Shown: positions 12,290-25,819, numbered from the stretch's first letter. The stretch: 64,000 bases of DNA from Gamsiella multidivaricata (GCF_025024155.1 NW_026251735.1:124001-188000), one strand, 5' to 3'. A program made the numbers and translations. Notes: generated by a model not told the origin, from the sequence alone.

Positions 12290-13231
12290 GGCAGCAGTAT
12301 ACGGGTGAGTGTGTTGGTGAGAGGGTCGATGTGTGTGTGTTGGGGCGATGAAGGAGTGGATGGATGTCAATCGGGTTACAGAGGAGAATCAATCGAATGT
12401 GAAGAAGAGATTGAGTGAGCCATCCGATTATCGCTAGCCTTGGCAAAGCAGCCCATATTAGCCATATTATATAGCCCATGTTAGCCATATTAGCCATGGC
12501 GAAGCATTGAGGAAAGTATGTCACACTTCTGCACTTGCACGGAGACGGGTCTGTCAATGCACGCTCCCCAGTCATAAGTCATATACTCATATTGGGACAG
12601 ACGTGCACAGGTCGATTGCACTTCCAGTCGTGTCGTCCATCCGATATCAACATGTTCATCCTATGCGTCCGAATCGCCAGCGAACATCAGCAGCCGTATT
12701 TGACTCGACCCCACTGGATATAGCGAGCACGGCAACGGTGCTTTACCTGCACCATCCTTTGAACCATGATCCACCTACACCTTGACTTCTGTTATTCATT
12801 TATTCACCAGAGGTGGAGACGAAGTTTGGCATGCACTGATCTTCAGCAATCGCTTGTGCTCGGAATATGGGTGTCAAAACACAAAGGCGTATATGATGCA
12901 CAGTTGACATGACATGGACCTGCGTTCTGCTAGGGACCCTCCTCTAACCGCTGTTGATGCTGGGCGCAGAAGCTGATGTGTCCTCCCTTGGGGATATATC
13001 CTCAGTTGCCTCAGTTGGGGTCCATTTTAGCTGCTGCCTTCTGCTCCAGCCTCCTCTGCATTCTTTACACCCCCTCATGCGCAACCTTAATCCACATCCC
13101 CAATTCAGACCATCTGCCCTCTTTTCTTTCCCTTCTCTTCTTTCTTCTCCCCTTCTTTCCTTCCCTTCTTCATCTCATTCTTTTCCTTCCTTTGTCAAGA
13201 ACATTCCACTTATTCCTACTACCTGGATACT
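12290..13231. promoter_or_regulatory. Divergent intergenic promoter region
   Basis: This 0.94-kb region lies between the starts of the DUF2015 and TPR/MYND genes. It contains a 23-nt tandem duplication with TATA-like sequence (12451-12496). A CT-rich leader at 13110-13200 runs up to the plus-strand start. No further gene is seen. Confidence 0.5.
12451..12496. repeat. 23-nt imperfect direct duplication with TATA-like core
   Basis: Two adjacent copies of a unit beginning GCCCAT(A/G)TTAGCCATATTA differ at a few positions. The first copy ends in TATATA. It sits in a divergent promoter about 160 nt from the DUF2015 start. Confidence 0.65.
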
Positions 13232-15545
13232 ATGATGACGGACACCCATCCTGCCTCCGCTACCACGACCGAGGATCCCGTCGCCGAGGTCACCTCTGCT
13301 GCCGACAAGATCACAATCGTCGACAACGCGGTCCATACCACCACAGAACACATCCACGACGAGAACTGCAAGCACGACCACGACCACGAGAAGGAGTCCA
13401 GCCAGCCCCAGGGACGCAATGACTATGACCTCCTCGAGATTCGTGGCACAAAGGATCAGACAACCGATCCTCTTGTCAAGGTACATGCTGATGCAGAGAT
13501 GATCTCACAGCTCGAGAGAACTCGATCTGTTTATTCGCGCGCGTTCATTTTTATTTTCGTAAACCGTCTAAAACCATGTCCGTACATATTCTCAAACACC
13601 TCCAATGTTGTTGTAGACCTACTTTGAGGCCAAGGATATATTCACAAAGGCTATGGAGCGCCTGAGCCAGATCCCAGAGGGCTCTGATGCCGAGTTAATC
13701 GAGAAGCACAAGGACGACATTGTCTCTGTCACCAGCGATCTGATGCGCGCCTTCTTGATGGACGAAAAGGCCTGCGCCATGAGTCAGAGGATCCTGAAGC
13801 TGGCAGAGCAGTACGAGAGCTATGTCCAAAAGTACAATCCCGAGAACACCTCGACCTCCACAGTCGAATCTGAGGAGGAAGGAGCAGAGCAACATACGAC
13901 CATTTACACCAAGGACTCAGTTGTCTTTGGTAAGTACCAGCAACAAACAAGCCAAAAAAAAAAGAAAAGAAAGGGATCTTGCTGATGATTGTGCTCTGGA
14001 AGACCACTGTCGACAGTATAGTGCGTGGGCACTTCTTCATTGGATGAACGAGTGAAATAGTCCCCTTTGTTTTTTGTTTTGCTTGCAAAAATGCAAAAAA
14101 GGGGCGGTAATGTGCGGGAGTAAGGGTGCGAGGAATTGAAAACGAGAAGACGAAGATGGGATCGAGACCAGAAGATTGGCTAGGCTATCGCTCGTCCTTC
14201 TTGTCTATAGCACCGTGAACAACTGGCAGGCCTTCACTCGACGACACCATACTCATCCTCTAGGGGCCATCTGGACGCGGTTCCCTACCTTGTTCCTTAC
14301 CCTCACTCGTTGCTCTCTTTATTTTGCTCATACTCCCGTTGTTCTTAATGAGGGTGGTCTTTTCCACGATACGCTTGCATCTCATTCTGATCTGCAAATG
14401 CATGCTGCTGCATACACTTTGGTCGACTAGGTGTTTACCCAGCTTGACCCTGCTGGTCCTCTGCAGACTGTGAAGGTGTTGGAGAAATCTGATTTGGTGG
14501 CAGCAGCAAACCTTAATGCATTCGCGTTTATTTATACCCCTCCCCTCTCCACACTCTTTAATTCTCAATATCAAGAGGGATATTCCTAGACAAGGCCATA
14601 TAACCATATCTAATCATATCTTACTATATTAATAACGATAATAGTCATCTGGATCTTGTTCAGCGGGCAGCAGTTCTCCCACTGTATCCAGACTCTCGGC
14701 TTTGCCATCACAGAGTTCGAGGCACTCCGCCCTCGCATGCTCGAGTTCCGCGCCTCGTGCCACATGGCTCTCCGCAACTACAAGGTGCGGAACAGCACAG
14801 GAAGCGTTGAAATATATTGCTATCTGTATTCCGAAAGCGAAAAAGACTAATACTTTCTCGATTTGATCCGCAACATGCTACATTATAGGCCTGCACGGAA
14901 GACCTTGAGCAAGTGCTGACTCTCACGCCCGAATTGACCGAGGTCCACTCAATGCTCGGCAACGTCTACTATGCGATTCACCAGGCTCAGGATGCCATCC
15001 AGCACTTCAAGGCCTTTATCGAAACCGCCCACCCTGACTCGCGCACGCTTCCCTACGCCTACTATGCCCTCGCTAACCTGACCCTGCAGTCCGCACCTTC
15101 GGGCGCAGCCAAGAAGAAAAACCAGTCTTTGAAGCAGGCAGCTGTTCTCAAGGAAGCACAAGAATTCTACAAAAAGGCTCAGGCAGCCGACCTTCGCTTC
15201 AAGGAACTCTATGGTGTACCTACGGCCTTGAACGAGGTCAAGCGCACGGCCGTGATGGCGTTCGAGGCCCGTAGCGCTGGTCGCAACGGTCTGCTCTTGA
15301 ACGATTCGTCTCAAGCTCTGCTGGATGCCTCGGAGGCCTTGAAGAAGTCGTTCAAGAGTCCCGGTATCTCGTCCTGCGCCAACTGTGGCCGTCCTGATAA
15401 TGTCGCCAACAACGATCGCGCACCAGAGTTGAAGCCCAAGCCCTTGATTAAGTGCACCAAGTGCAACAAGGTTGCGTACTGCTCCAGGCCATGCCAGATC
15501 ACCCACTGGAATTCTACCCACAAGAACACTTGCAACAAGAAGTAG
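13232..15545 (+). CDS. TPR-like protein with C-terminal MYND zinc finger
   Basis: Exons 13232-13480, 13617-13929, 14645-14784 and 14889-15545 give 452 residues. The N-terminus is disordered with a His/Cys-rich stretch, HIHDENCKHDHDHE. The middle is helical and TPR-like: ACTEDLEQVLTLTPELTEVH, then LGNVYYAIHQAQDAIQHFK. The last 60 residues are a MYND finger: CANC, then CTKCNKVAYCSRPCQ, WNSTH and C. MYND fingers bind proline-rich peptides in partners. The third exon's acceptor is uncertain. AG at 14643-14644 keeps frame, whereas the better-looking TTCAG at about 14663 does not join the GTAAGT donor at 13930 in frame, so a missed small exon in the 715-nt intron is possible. The gene converges on a SET/MYND gene. 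Confidence 0.82.
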
Positions 15546-15648
15546 ACGGTCCATGCGCTCGGCTGTTTTTCTTGCTTTTTCTTTTTTCTTTTTTCTTTTC
15601 CATATTTTTCCTTTTTATTTTGCTCTGCTTGCCTGCTTACCTGCCTGG

Positions 15649-15688
<40 letters not shown>

Positions 15689-15913
15689 CAGTTTCCTTTG
15701 TATTTCAATAGCCCAAAGTTCGTTTTTAATAGTCGGAAATTAGAGAGACAAGGGAGGGGTTGACAGAAAGAAAAGTGTTTTCTGAAGATGGGGGGGTTTT
15801 TTTACTTTTTTTTTTTTTAACAAATAAAACCCATATTGTCATAAACACCAATGTAGATTAAGACGAGCAAAAAGAAATGTATTAACTTTCAAGTGGTCCT
15901 AGTTATCTCAAGT
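15546..15913. other. Convergent 3' region
   Basis: The stretch is T-rich, with an AATAAA at 15823-15828 that could serve the plus-strand gene. No gene is seen. Confidence 0.6.
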
Positions 15914-17749
15914 CTATGCACTTGACGTGTGCTCCTCTTCTTCTTCTAGACATCTCGGACATGAGCACCTGAAAAAGTACATCTCCCACAGTCGCTCTTG
16001 TCGGTCTTCTTTGCTCGTGGTGATATCCCCATAGCTAATGCAACACTCCTCGCCTTCCTCAATCAAGCGTGTGCTCCAGTACTCCATCTGTCGCGCCCGG
16101 TCGCCCTGTCGTCTCTGCTTCTGCACATTGGGACAACATGAATGATTAAAGAAGCAGGCTCGTGGGAAGACCGCGAAGCCTATTAGCTCATCAGAAGCGT
16201 CCCTGATCCCGAACGAATTGGCGACCTCACCAAAGAGGATGGTCCGGAAAAGGGTGTTGTTGATGGAGAGTGAGGGTGTGGTCGTTGATGGGTTCATGGC
16301 TGAGGGTCCTGAAGGAGAGGAGGAGGAGGAGTTCTCGAGCGCTAGGAGAAGACATGCGTCTCGTAGGCGGAGATAAATGTAAAAGCAGCCCAGAAGATGA
16401 GCAGGCACGAGAGCGAGCAAGCGACGCCATTCTGCTGCATCTTTGTGAGGTATCGCCTTAGACTCCTGGTGCTGATCCAACTGTTCCTGCTTCAACTGTT
16501 CCTGCTCAGTCATGTCCTGTCGCAGCTGCTGTCGGAACATGACCAGCTCGTTTGATTGCATCGCACAATAGTCCGCAAACATCGTTCGTTCCCCTGGGAC
16601 CCTGGACGGACCTATACCTGCAGCGGCCGAGATATGGTCAACACTAGCAACTTGAGAAGCCGTCGAGGGGCTCGGAAGCAGGTGGGCCTGCATTTCAGTC
16701 TGGCGACGGTGCAGGACTTCTGTGATCAGGCGTGTAATCTCGCAGTCATCATCCGACGTCTGGGCGGCGATGGTCGCATGGTTGTCTCCCTGTAACAAAT
16801 ACGTCGCCAGCGTTGGGAATAGGGCTTCCGGTTTCAAGTCATATCCTGGTTGCTGTGGTGATGATGATGATGATGATGGAGGTTCCATTGTGTCTACAGA
16901 GGATTCCTGCTCGTCGATGATCCCATCCAGTGCGCTCCAGAGACAGTTCAAAAAGCACGCCAAATCCTGATCACTCAAATTCAAGAGTTCCTGCCGTGTG
17001 TGTGCAATCGACAGGGCCTGCAGTACCAAAGTCGAATAATGTATAGATCTCGGATCCGTCGCTGTCGCTATAGCTGCCACTGCCGCCACCGAAATCGATC
17101 CATTGCTCGAGGTCCCCTGTTCGCCCTCTAAACCCGTCGGCTTGACTACGGACGACATCGTGATCTTACAGTGCTCCATTCCAGAGTCGTTCCAGGTCCT
17201 GCGAACCTTTTCCTCAACTCGACAGATCGTCTTTGCCGTAGCCGGCCCATAGAGTCGTAAACAAGTCTCATCACAGAACACCATCGCGGTATCCTGGTTT
17301 CGGTTCTTTGGCTTTCCGTTGGTATCATCACTCTTGGTCGGTAAACGGATCTGAGTCTTGCGATTTGGAATCGTGGTCCAGCAGTAGTGACAGACCCCAC
17401 AGTCGAGCCATGGATCGCACATGGTTGTCCCATATGCCTCGGCGACAAAGACGAGTTCGTTCGGTTGGATGGTCCGAGTGGCGACGTAGGAGCGGCCTTT
17501 GTTGGGTAAGGAGGCGATTCTCACAGGGAAGGTTGCTGCTGTCGTTGAGACAGCGGTCGAGGGTATGGTTGAAACTGCGGCGACGGCAGCATCAGTCTTG
17601 GTATCGGCACTGGTTGGCGAGGGATCATTCTGAAGGAGAGCAGCATTGGCAATGGGGTCATCGAGTGAAGGAGTAAGCAGGGGGTGGATGGGTATCGACG
17701 GTGCCTTGAGTGCTTCTGGGAGGGCGAGGTGATCGATTTTGAGGTTCAT
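15914..17749 (-). CDS. SET-domain protein with MYND-like zinc cluster
   Basis: A single exon of 611 residues starts at the ATG at 17749 (context GCAGCCATGAAC). An in-frame ATG at 17845 would add 32 residues of Ser/His-rich leader and looks less likely. The N-terminal SET half reads RSYVATRTIQPNELVFVAEA. Then comes a MYND-like cysteine cluster (CGVCHYC, later FCDETC). A long helical and low-complexity insert follows. The C-terminal SET half has FFNHSCCPNV, CCISYGDI and a post-SET cluster, FFRCSCPRC. The NHSC and ISYGD motifs that bind S-adenosylmethionine and substrate in SMYD/SET5-type lysine methyltransferases are intact. The target is unknown. Confidence 0.85.
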   Translation of the reverse strand: MNLKIDHLALPEALKAPSIPIHPLLTPSLDDPIANAALLQNDPSPTSADTKTDAAVAAVSTIPSTAVSTTAATFPVRIASLPNKGRSYVATRTIQPNELVFVAEAYGTTMCDPWLDCGVCHYCWTTIPNRKTQIRLPTKSDDTNGKPKNRNQDTAMVFCDETCLRLYGPATAKTICRVEEKVRRTWNDSGMEHCKITMSSVVKPTGLEGEQGTSSNGSISVAAVAAIATATDPRSIHYSTLVLQALSIAHTRQELLNLSDQDLACFLNCLWSALDGIIDEQESSVDTMEPPSSSSSSPQQPGYDLKPEALFPTLATYLLQGDNHATIAAQTSDDDCEITRLITEVLHRRQTEMQAHLLPSPSTASQVASVDHISAAAGIGPSRVPGERTMFADYCAMQSNELVMFRQQLRQDMTEQEQLKQEQLDQHQESKAIPHKDAAEWRRLLALVPAHLLGCFYIYLRLRDACLLLALENSSSSSPSGPSAMNPSTTTPSLSINNTLFRTILFGEVANSFGIRDASDELIGFAVFPRACFFNHSCCPNVQKQRRQGDRARQMEYWSTRLIEEGEECCISYGDITTSKEDRQERLWEMYFFRCSCPRCLEEEEEHTSSA

Positions 17750-18600
17750 GGCTGCCAATTGCAGGTGCAAATGGGTGTGTATCGAAAGGGGTTGAGGATA
17801 GGAAGGGGTGTGTGAAGAAAGAGAAAGGGGAAAGGGTGCCAGCAACGCTGCGTTGTCATTGTTGTTCCTTCTTTCATACTCAATGGCTGGCTATCAAAAA
17901 AAGAAGAAAAGAAAAAGAAAAGAAAGGACGATCGGATCGCACCAATGGGAGGGATTTTAATTTCGGCGTGGTAGCACCTGGAGCAGGGTCCACCTGCAAA
18001 TAAACGATAATAACGCGCGAACGGACGTTATTTCCCAGCAGGACATGTACTGCAGCGCGTCGCATTAAGGAGTGTCGTGCATTTGCCACCAACCAGTCGT
18101 CGGGGGGTCCACGGGGATCCGACAGTTACACAACGTCCGCTCTCCCCATTCCTGGGCATGCTGATCGCAGGACATATCGTCATCGTCACCCATGGGACTC
18201 GTGCGTAGGACTGACACACACATCCCAAGCAAGACAATTTTTTTAGTCGTTTAGTCGCGTCGTCGGCTTATTTTATTTTATTTTATTTTATTTTATTTTA
18301 TTATATTATATTTATTTTATTTCCATGTCTGATCTCGATCTCAGCCTAGCGCAAGTTTATCGAACGCGACATCCTGACATCCACTTCAAAAGCATTCCTT
18401 CTTTCTCTCCCCTCTCTCTTCTCTCTTTCTCTCTCTCTTCTCTCCACAGATTACACCCTCACTACTCTTCCACATCCCTAACCACCCACCAACCAACCAC
18501 CCATCCCATCCCACAGCACACACTCTCGCCCACACATTCGCACGCATATCCCCCCCGAGGCCAATTACCGAACACACCATCAGCAAAAGACAACCACGGA
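17750..18600. promoter_or_regulatory. Divergent promoter between SET and MICOS genes
   Basis: This gap between two starts contains an ATTTT pentanucleotide microsatellite and a CT/CA-rich leader just before 18601. No additional gene is seen. Confidence 0.55.
18268..18306 (+). repeat. ATTTT pentanucleotide microsatellite
   Basis: About seven TTTTA units lie in a row, decaying into ATATT, in the divergent promoter. Confidence 0.85.
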
Positions 18601-19496
18601 ATGTACAGGATCAAGCCCCAGACGCTGGTTGCAACCGCCCAGCGCACCCGAAATGTAAGTGTGCCCCCTCTTTTATACCTGTGCTCAGAATGTGCATACA
18701 CACAGACACTCAATCTCTAAATCTGACCTGTGCGTGAAATTTGGTTTGTCCACTACGATACTTAGCCAACGTTGCTAATCGCCTCCACAGCCGCTGTCGC
18801 CGTTGTCGCTGCTGGCCCCCTCGTCTCCAGAACCGCATACTGTCAGCACGTAAGTTCTTCCCTCATTGTCATCTCCAAGAAAAAAAAAAAATCATCAAAA
18901 AATTCTATGACGAATATAACGAACATAACGAACATAACGAACATATAACAAGTTCGTCATAATTAGCCTGCATTTCGCATATGAAACGTTTTTTTACCTT
19001 TTCTTTCTAACCCTCTTTCGTGCTTTGCACATACGTCTTTTCCTTCTTTTCATCAGGACTCTGGCATCCAAGCCCAGGCAGAAAACCTGAAGGAGCACGT
19101 CCAAGAGTTTACAGATCAAGTCCTCGAGATGTCGGACTCGCCCTACGGTTCATCCTCCGGATCTCCATCGTCGTCGTCGTCGTCGTCGTCTTCGTCTTCG
19201 TCGTCGCCTTCCACAGGCGGTGACCATGACCGCGGCCACAATTCCAATCATTCTTCCTCCCTGGGCGACGCACACCGTCAACACTACAACGACGCTGGCA
19301 GGAGGCCGATGCGACCTCGTGGTAGTACCGGTGCCTATGTTGAAGAACCCCTCGTCCCTGCGCTGCTCTATGTCACCGTAGCCGGTATGGCCGGATCGAT
19401 CATTGCACGCAAGAGTAAGTGTGGAAAACATAGCTATGTGCCACCATTTCTAGGATGGCAAAAAGGAAAAAGAAAAAGAAAAAGGGCATTTATTGA

Positions 19497-19532
<36 letters not shown>

Positions 19533-21359
19533 ATTTTCACAATATCCATAGGCAATTTTGTCTTCCGATTTCTCTCTCCCCTGGCATTGGCACTTGGCGC
19601 TTCGGCGTACTGCATCCCCAGGACCACGAACAATGTCCTGCACGGACTGCGCACATACGACTACCGCGAGATGACTCGTGAATGGCAGCACAAGTACGAA
19701 CACGCGAAATCCACTGTCGTCGGCACCACCCATAGTCTTACCAACGTTGCAGGGTCCGTCGCCACTGGCGCCAAGGACGCCGTGCACGATCTTTCCGACA
19801 AGACATCCGAGATGAAGGAAAAGACAGAAAAGGTACTCACTGAGGCCAAAGACAAGACCGTCGAGGTCGCCCAGGAGGTGAAGGAGAAGGGCCAGGGCGC
19901 CGTCAAGGAGATGAAGAACAAGGGCCAAGATGTCGCGAACGAGGTTAAGGTCAAGGGCCAAGACGTCGCGAACGAGGTCAAAGTCAAGTCCAAGGACATG
20001 GGAAACCGGTTCGAGAATGCGAAGGATCAGGTCAAGGATCAGGTCGAGGATAAGGCCGACAGCACCAAGGACTGGTGGAACGCTCAGAAGGGCCAGGCCG
20101 AGAGATCTGCCAAGGACTTCAAGCGCTCAGCACGCCAGAGTGGGGAGCACGCCCGCGACTGGGCCGAGGACACTGCTGAGGACACGCATGATTGGATGCG
20201 TGAGAAGAAGGCCCGCCTTGGTCAGCATGGTTATGATAGGGATGACGTCGAGCACGGCTTTGATAAGCTTCGAAACAAGGCCCGTCAGAGCTGGGACTCT
20301 GCGCGCGACGAAGCCCAGGATGAGTGGCCACACGCCGATGCCCGTCGCCGTGAAATGGGTCGCGACTTCAAAGATTATGGACGGGATATGCGCCGTGGTG
20401 CTGAAAACATGAAGGACCAGGCCCAGGACTGGGTTCAGGATCGTTCCCATGAGATGCGCGATCGATATGAAGATATGAAGGACCGTGGCCAGGATTGGGT
20501 TCAGGACCGTCGCCACGACTTTGAGAGGAAGGGCCGTGAGGCCGAGGGAGAATATGACCACGCACGCACAGAGGCCAAGAGACGCGGACGTAATGCCTGG
20601 GATCGCACCGAGGACCGTGCCCGAGATGCTGGACATGATCTTCGTGATCGAGCCGAAGATATGCAGGACCGGGGCCGCCGTGGGGTGCGCAAATTCGAGG
20701 ACGAGTGGGACAATGCCCGCTCTCGATCCCGCTCGGGTGAGCATGGTGCTGGCTCTGGTGCTGGTTGGGGATTCACTGGACGCTCTGGTGAGGACAATGG
20801 TAACAGACGTGGCCGCTATGAGGAGCGCGATGACCATGATGGACGACGCTTCTCAGACTCGGAAGCGCCTCGTCGTTCAGTGACCGAGGCTGCCAGGGAG
20901 GGCAAGCATTGGTGGCAGAATAAGAACCCATCAGACTCTTACGAGTCGTATGACAACAGCAGGCCCTCTTCTGGCACGCAGTCGTCATGGTGGAAGGCCG
21001 GATCTGATTCCAAGGAGCAGGCCAAGTCCGAGTTTGGACATGCTAAGAACCATGCCCAGCGGGGCATGGGTCACTTCAAGGACTCTGTCGAGGAAAAGGC
21101 CCAGGGAGGTCGTGCATGGTTCGAGGACAAGACTAATGAAGCGAAGCACCGGTTTGAGAACGGCAAGAAGCAGGCTGAGCATGAGCTCCATGATAAGTTT
21201 GGACGGAGCGGTGCTGGTTACCGCGGCGAGCAGGGACGCGACTTTGGAGGACTCGACCGTGATCATGGATCGGTTTATTCACAAGACAACTGGTTCCATT
21301 ATGACCGTGGCCAAGATAATAGGGCCTCTGCTGACCGCGGCAGAGAGAGAGGCATGTAA
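18601..21359 (+). CDS. MICOS MIC26/27-type protein with long LEA-like hydrophilic tail
   Basis: Exons 18601-18654, 18766-18849, 19057-19414 and 19552-21359 give 767 residues. The first exon is basic and presequence-like. The second encodes a hydrophobic segment, LLIASTAAVAVVAAGPLVS. After a poly-Ser linker comes the apolipoprotein-O/MIC26-27 core: ALLYVTVAGMAGSIIARK, then FRFLSPLALALGASAYCIP. These two helices anchor the family in the inner mitochondrial membrane, where it shapes cristae. MIC26/27 proteins are normally about 200-280 residues. Here about 540 further residues form a very charged, Lys/Asp/Arg/Gln-rich helical array (KVKGQDVANEV twice, MKDRGQDWVQDR-like units), like LEA or apolipoprotein repeats. 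The tail is in the same exon as the second membrane helix, so it is not a splicing artefact. Confidence 0.83.
19171..19206 (+). repeat. TCG/TCT triplet run (poly-Ser)
   Basis: A trinucleotide run inside the third MICOS exon encodes consecutive serines between the presequence and the membrane core. Confidence 0.8.
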
Positions 21360-21556
21360 AGGGTTGGGATACTTCCCAGATGTAGTTTAAAACGTCTTTA
21401 TCATTAAATCGAAACCACTATTGTATTTAAGATGATCTCGCCTCGCGTTAGATTGCGGAGCCGTGTTGCATGCACGTGTAGTCTGAGGGAAGGAGCGAGG
21501 GGGGGGGGATCGAGATTCAACATCGCCGCTTTCTTTCATTCTCCTCATCCTCCATC

Positions 21557-22596
21557 ATGGTCCGCGGCAAGTTCATCGTCGGCTCCAACTACAAAGTATC
21601 TTCAGAGGGAAAACATAGACGTTGGAAGCACAGCTCACCCCCATGTATCCTAACCATCTTTTGCCCGACCAACCCATAATCAGATGAATGGCTCTCAGTC
21701 TTCATTGCTGGCTCTAGTTGGGTTGCTCAATCATGCGCAGCTCGACAGCAACGTTGGTACGCGATCTGGACTACCGTGTCTTTTATCTTTAAATTCCCCT
21801 TGACAGCGGCGTTCTAACATCAATAGCACACACACACTGCGCCATCCACATTTTTGTAGAGATCTTCATCTCCCCTCCCTTAGTATATATAGATCTCGTA
21901 CGAAAGAACCTCCGCCGCGATGTCGCGGTTGGTGCCCAGAACTGCTATCTAAAGGCCACTGGAGCCTACACTGGCGAAGTCGCGTACGTCCCGCGATGTC
22001 CTATGCTACAAAGTCTCAATGAAAATTTAAAGCACACGAAAGGTTTTTGACGCCATGGTATTTTGCCCTAGATCAGCCCAGAAATGCTTAGGGACATTGG
22101 CGCAGAATATGTCATTCTCGGCCACACCGAACGCCGTGAAATCTTCAAAGAATCCGATACGGATGTTGGACTCAAGGTTGAGCAAGCCTTACAGGCCGGT
22201 TTACGGGTCATCGCCTGTGTAGGTGAAAAACTTGAGGAGCATCAAGCTGAAAAGACTCTGGAGGTGCTTTACCGCCAGCTAGATGCCATTGCTGACCATG
22301 TTCTGGATTGGTCTAATCTCGTGGTGGCCTACGAACCTGTCTGGGCGATCGGTACGGGCAGGGTCGCCACGCCTGAGCAGGCACAAAGAGTCCACAGGGC
22401 AATTCGGGAATGGTTAAGATCAAAGAAGGGCGACCACGTTGCGGATCAGACACGAATCATCTATGGAGGATCTGTCAATCTGAGCAATGCAGCCATGTTA
22501 GCGAACGAGGAGGACATTGATGGGTTGTTTGTTGGAGGCGCGTCTCTCAAACCAGAGTTCGTCGATATCTGCAATGTCCTTCAGGGTTCACGGTAG
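21557..22596 (+). CDS. TPI1: Triosephosphate isomerase
   Basis: Exons 21557-21595, 21684-21756, 21860-21978 and 22072-22596 give 251 residues, the usual length. The enzyme interconverts dihydroxyacetone phosphate and glyceraldehyde 3-phosphate in glycolysis. Catalytic residues are all visible: the Lys in SNYKMNG, the His in LGHTERR, and the Glu in VVAYEPVWAIGTG, with the phosphate-binding IYGGSVN near the end. The usual NWK is NYK here. The third donor is weak: GAA followed by GTCGCG gives the expected TGEISPEML, and no better in-frame donor was found. The start lies only about 200 nt after the stop of the MICOS gene. Confidence 0.95.
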
Positions 22597-23293
22597 TTCC
22601 ACAAGGAGTGGAGGCGCAAAAATAAAAGTGCGGTATGTCAAAGCGGTAAAAATGCTTTTGGGAGTCCCATCCATGGACCCCTCCACATGCATGCCAATCG
22701 GTGTGAACGGTAGTGCTGTCTTTAACAGTGAGTTGCACTCAGGCACGCCGTTTCATTAACCTCCTCAAGACAACCCCCTATAACCCCCTGTCAAGCATGA
22801 GTCTCAAGGAAAAATCGATGCTGTTTCCTCTCGTCCATCACCGTCTTTCATAGGCTATCGAACGATTGACTCCCCCGTGCATTGGTGCACAGCAACCCGC
22901 AGGCGAGGGTAATTTTTTCGAAAATTGACAATCGCGCGTTGTAGGGACAAGAGGGAAGGATAGAGCATCAAAGTTACGTACACGTACGTGCCTAATATTG
23001 ATGACGTTTCAGTTTCTGCAACAGGTGCACAGTCTGTGGACCCCCAAATTCATTCTTTTTGCCCGCGACTTCATACGCGTCAGCCTGAGAGGACAAGTCT
23101 ACCTTTAGTTCTCATTCGACTCCTTCCCATTACGCAACCCAAGCATCTCTCTTACTCTTTCTTTTTCTCTCTCTCAGTTAACTCTCACTTGTCTTGTCCG
23201 TCTTCAACAGCACACGTACACTGCATCAAGAACAGCGAAATAACCAGATTCAGTCAGGAAAAAATATTCGGAACCATCCAAAACTATCCAGTC
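22597..23293. promoter_or_regulatory. TPI 3' flank and RPT6 promoter
   Basis: A 10-bp perfect palindrome, CACGTACGTG, lies at 22981-22990, and a CRE half-site TGACG at 23002-23006, about 290 nt before the RPT6 start. The leader near 23150-23210 is CT-rich. No gene is seen. Confidence 0.5.
22621..22626 (+). terminator. Putative poly(A) signal AATAAA (TPI)
   Basis: AATAAA lies 25 nt after the TPI stop codon. Confidence 0.5.
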
Positions 23294-25210
<1,917 letters not shown>

Positions 25211-25819
25211 ACGAAAGAAGGATTCGGTCCTTTCTTTTTCTTTTCTTTTCCCCTCCTCCTTTCTTTCTTCCTTTCTTCCGTCCTTTTAAAGGGGGACAGA
25301 CCCGAAAATAAACATTTGCGCACATGTATTTACAAATGACGCATAGAAGCAAGCACGAGCATGGTTTTTTTTGTATCTTGATGATTGAGGATGAACGTAT
25401 GAAGGACTTTTATTTTACATGATGTGTGTGTGAAGAGAAGGGAGAATGATGTCTGCCGAGAGGATTCTTTTTTATCGAGTCAAGTCAGTCGAGCCGAGTG
25501 TTGTTACAGCGGGTAATGAGTACAGGTCATTTGCGAGTAAGCGCCCCCTCTTTCGCAATATGAAAAAAAAAAAGAGAACGAGTGTCTAAGTCATGAAAAT
25601 GTTAAAAGAGCTGACCAAGTGAAATAATCTTACACGCGCCAAAGGTGGGGGAGAGTAGGGGAAGCTATTATGATGGATAGATAGTATACAGGATAATGGT
25701 AACAAGGCAGGAAGAGGACGATAAGAAAAAAAAAAAAGAAACAAAGAAAAAGAAATAAAAAAGAGAGAGGGGAGGGGCGAAGAGGACTCGAGTGCAGGAG
25801 TGCACAAACATCATTGTAT
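25211..25819. other. Convergent 3' region between RPT6 and histidine kinase
   Basis: AT-rich with A runs. The minus strand from 25640 to 25800 is CT-rich and may be the histidine-kinase 3' UTR. No gene is seen. Confidence 0.55.
25307..25312 (+). terminator. Putative poly(A) signal AATAAA (RPT6)
   Basis: AATAAA lies about 97 nt after the RPT6 stop, following a CT-rich 3' UTR. Confidence 0.5.

Noticed and set aside
15914..17845. Upstream ATG at 17845 as start of the SET protein
   Set aside because: The added 32 residues are a Ser/His/Pro leader typical of translated CT-rich UTR; the ATG at 17749 has better context.
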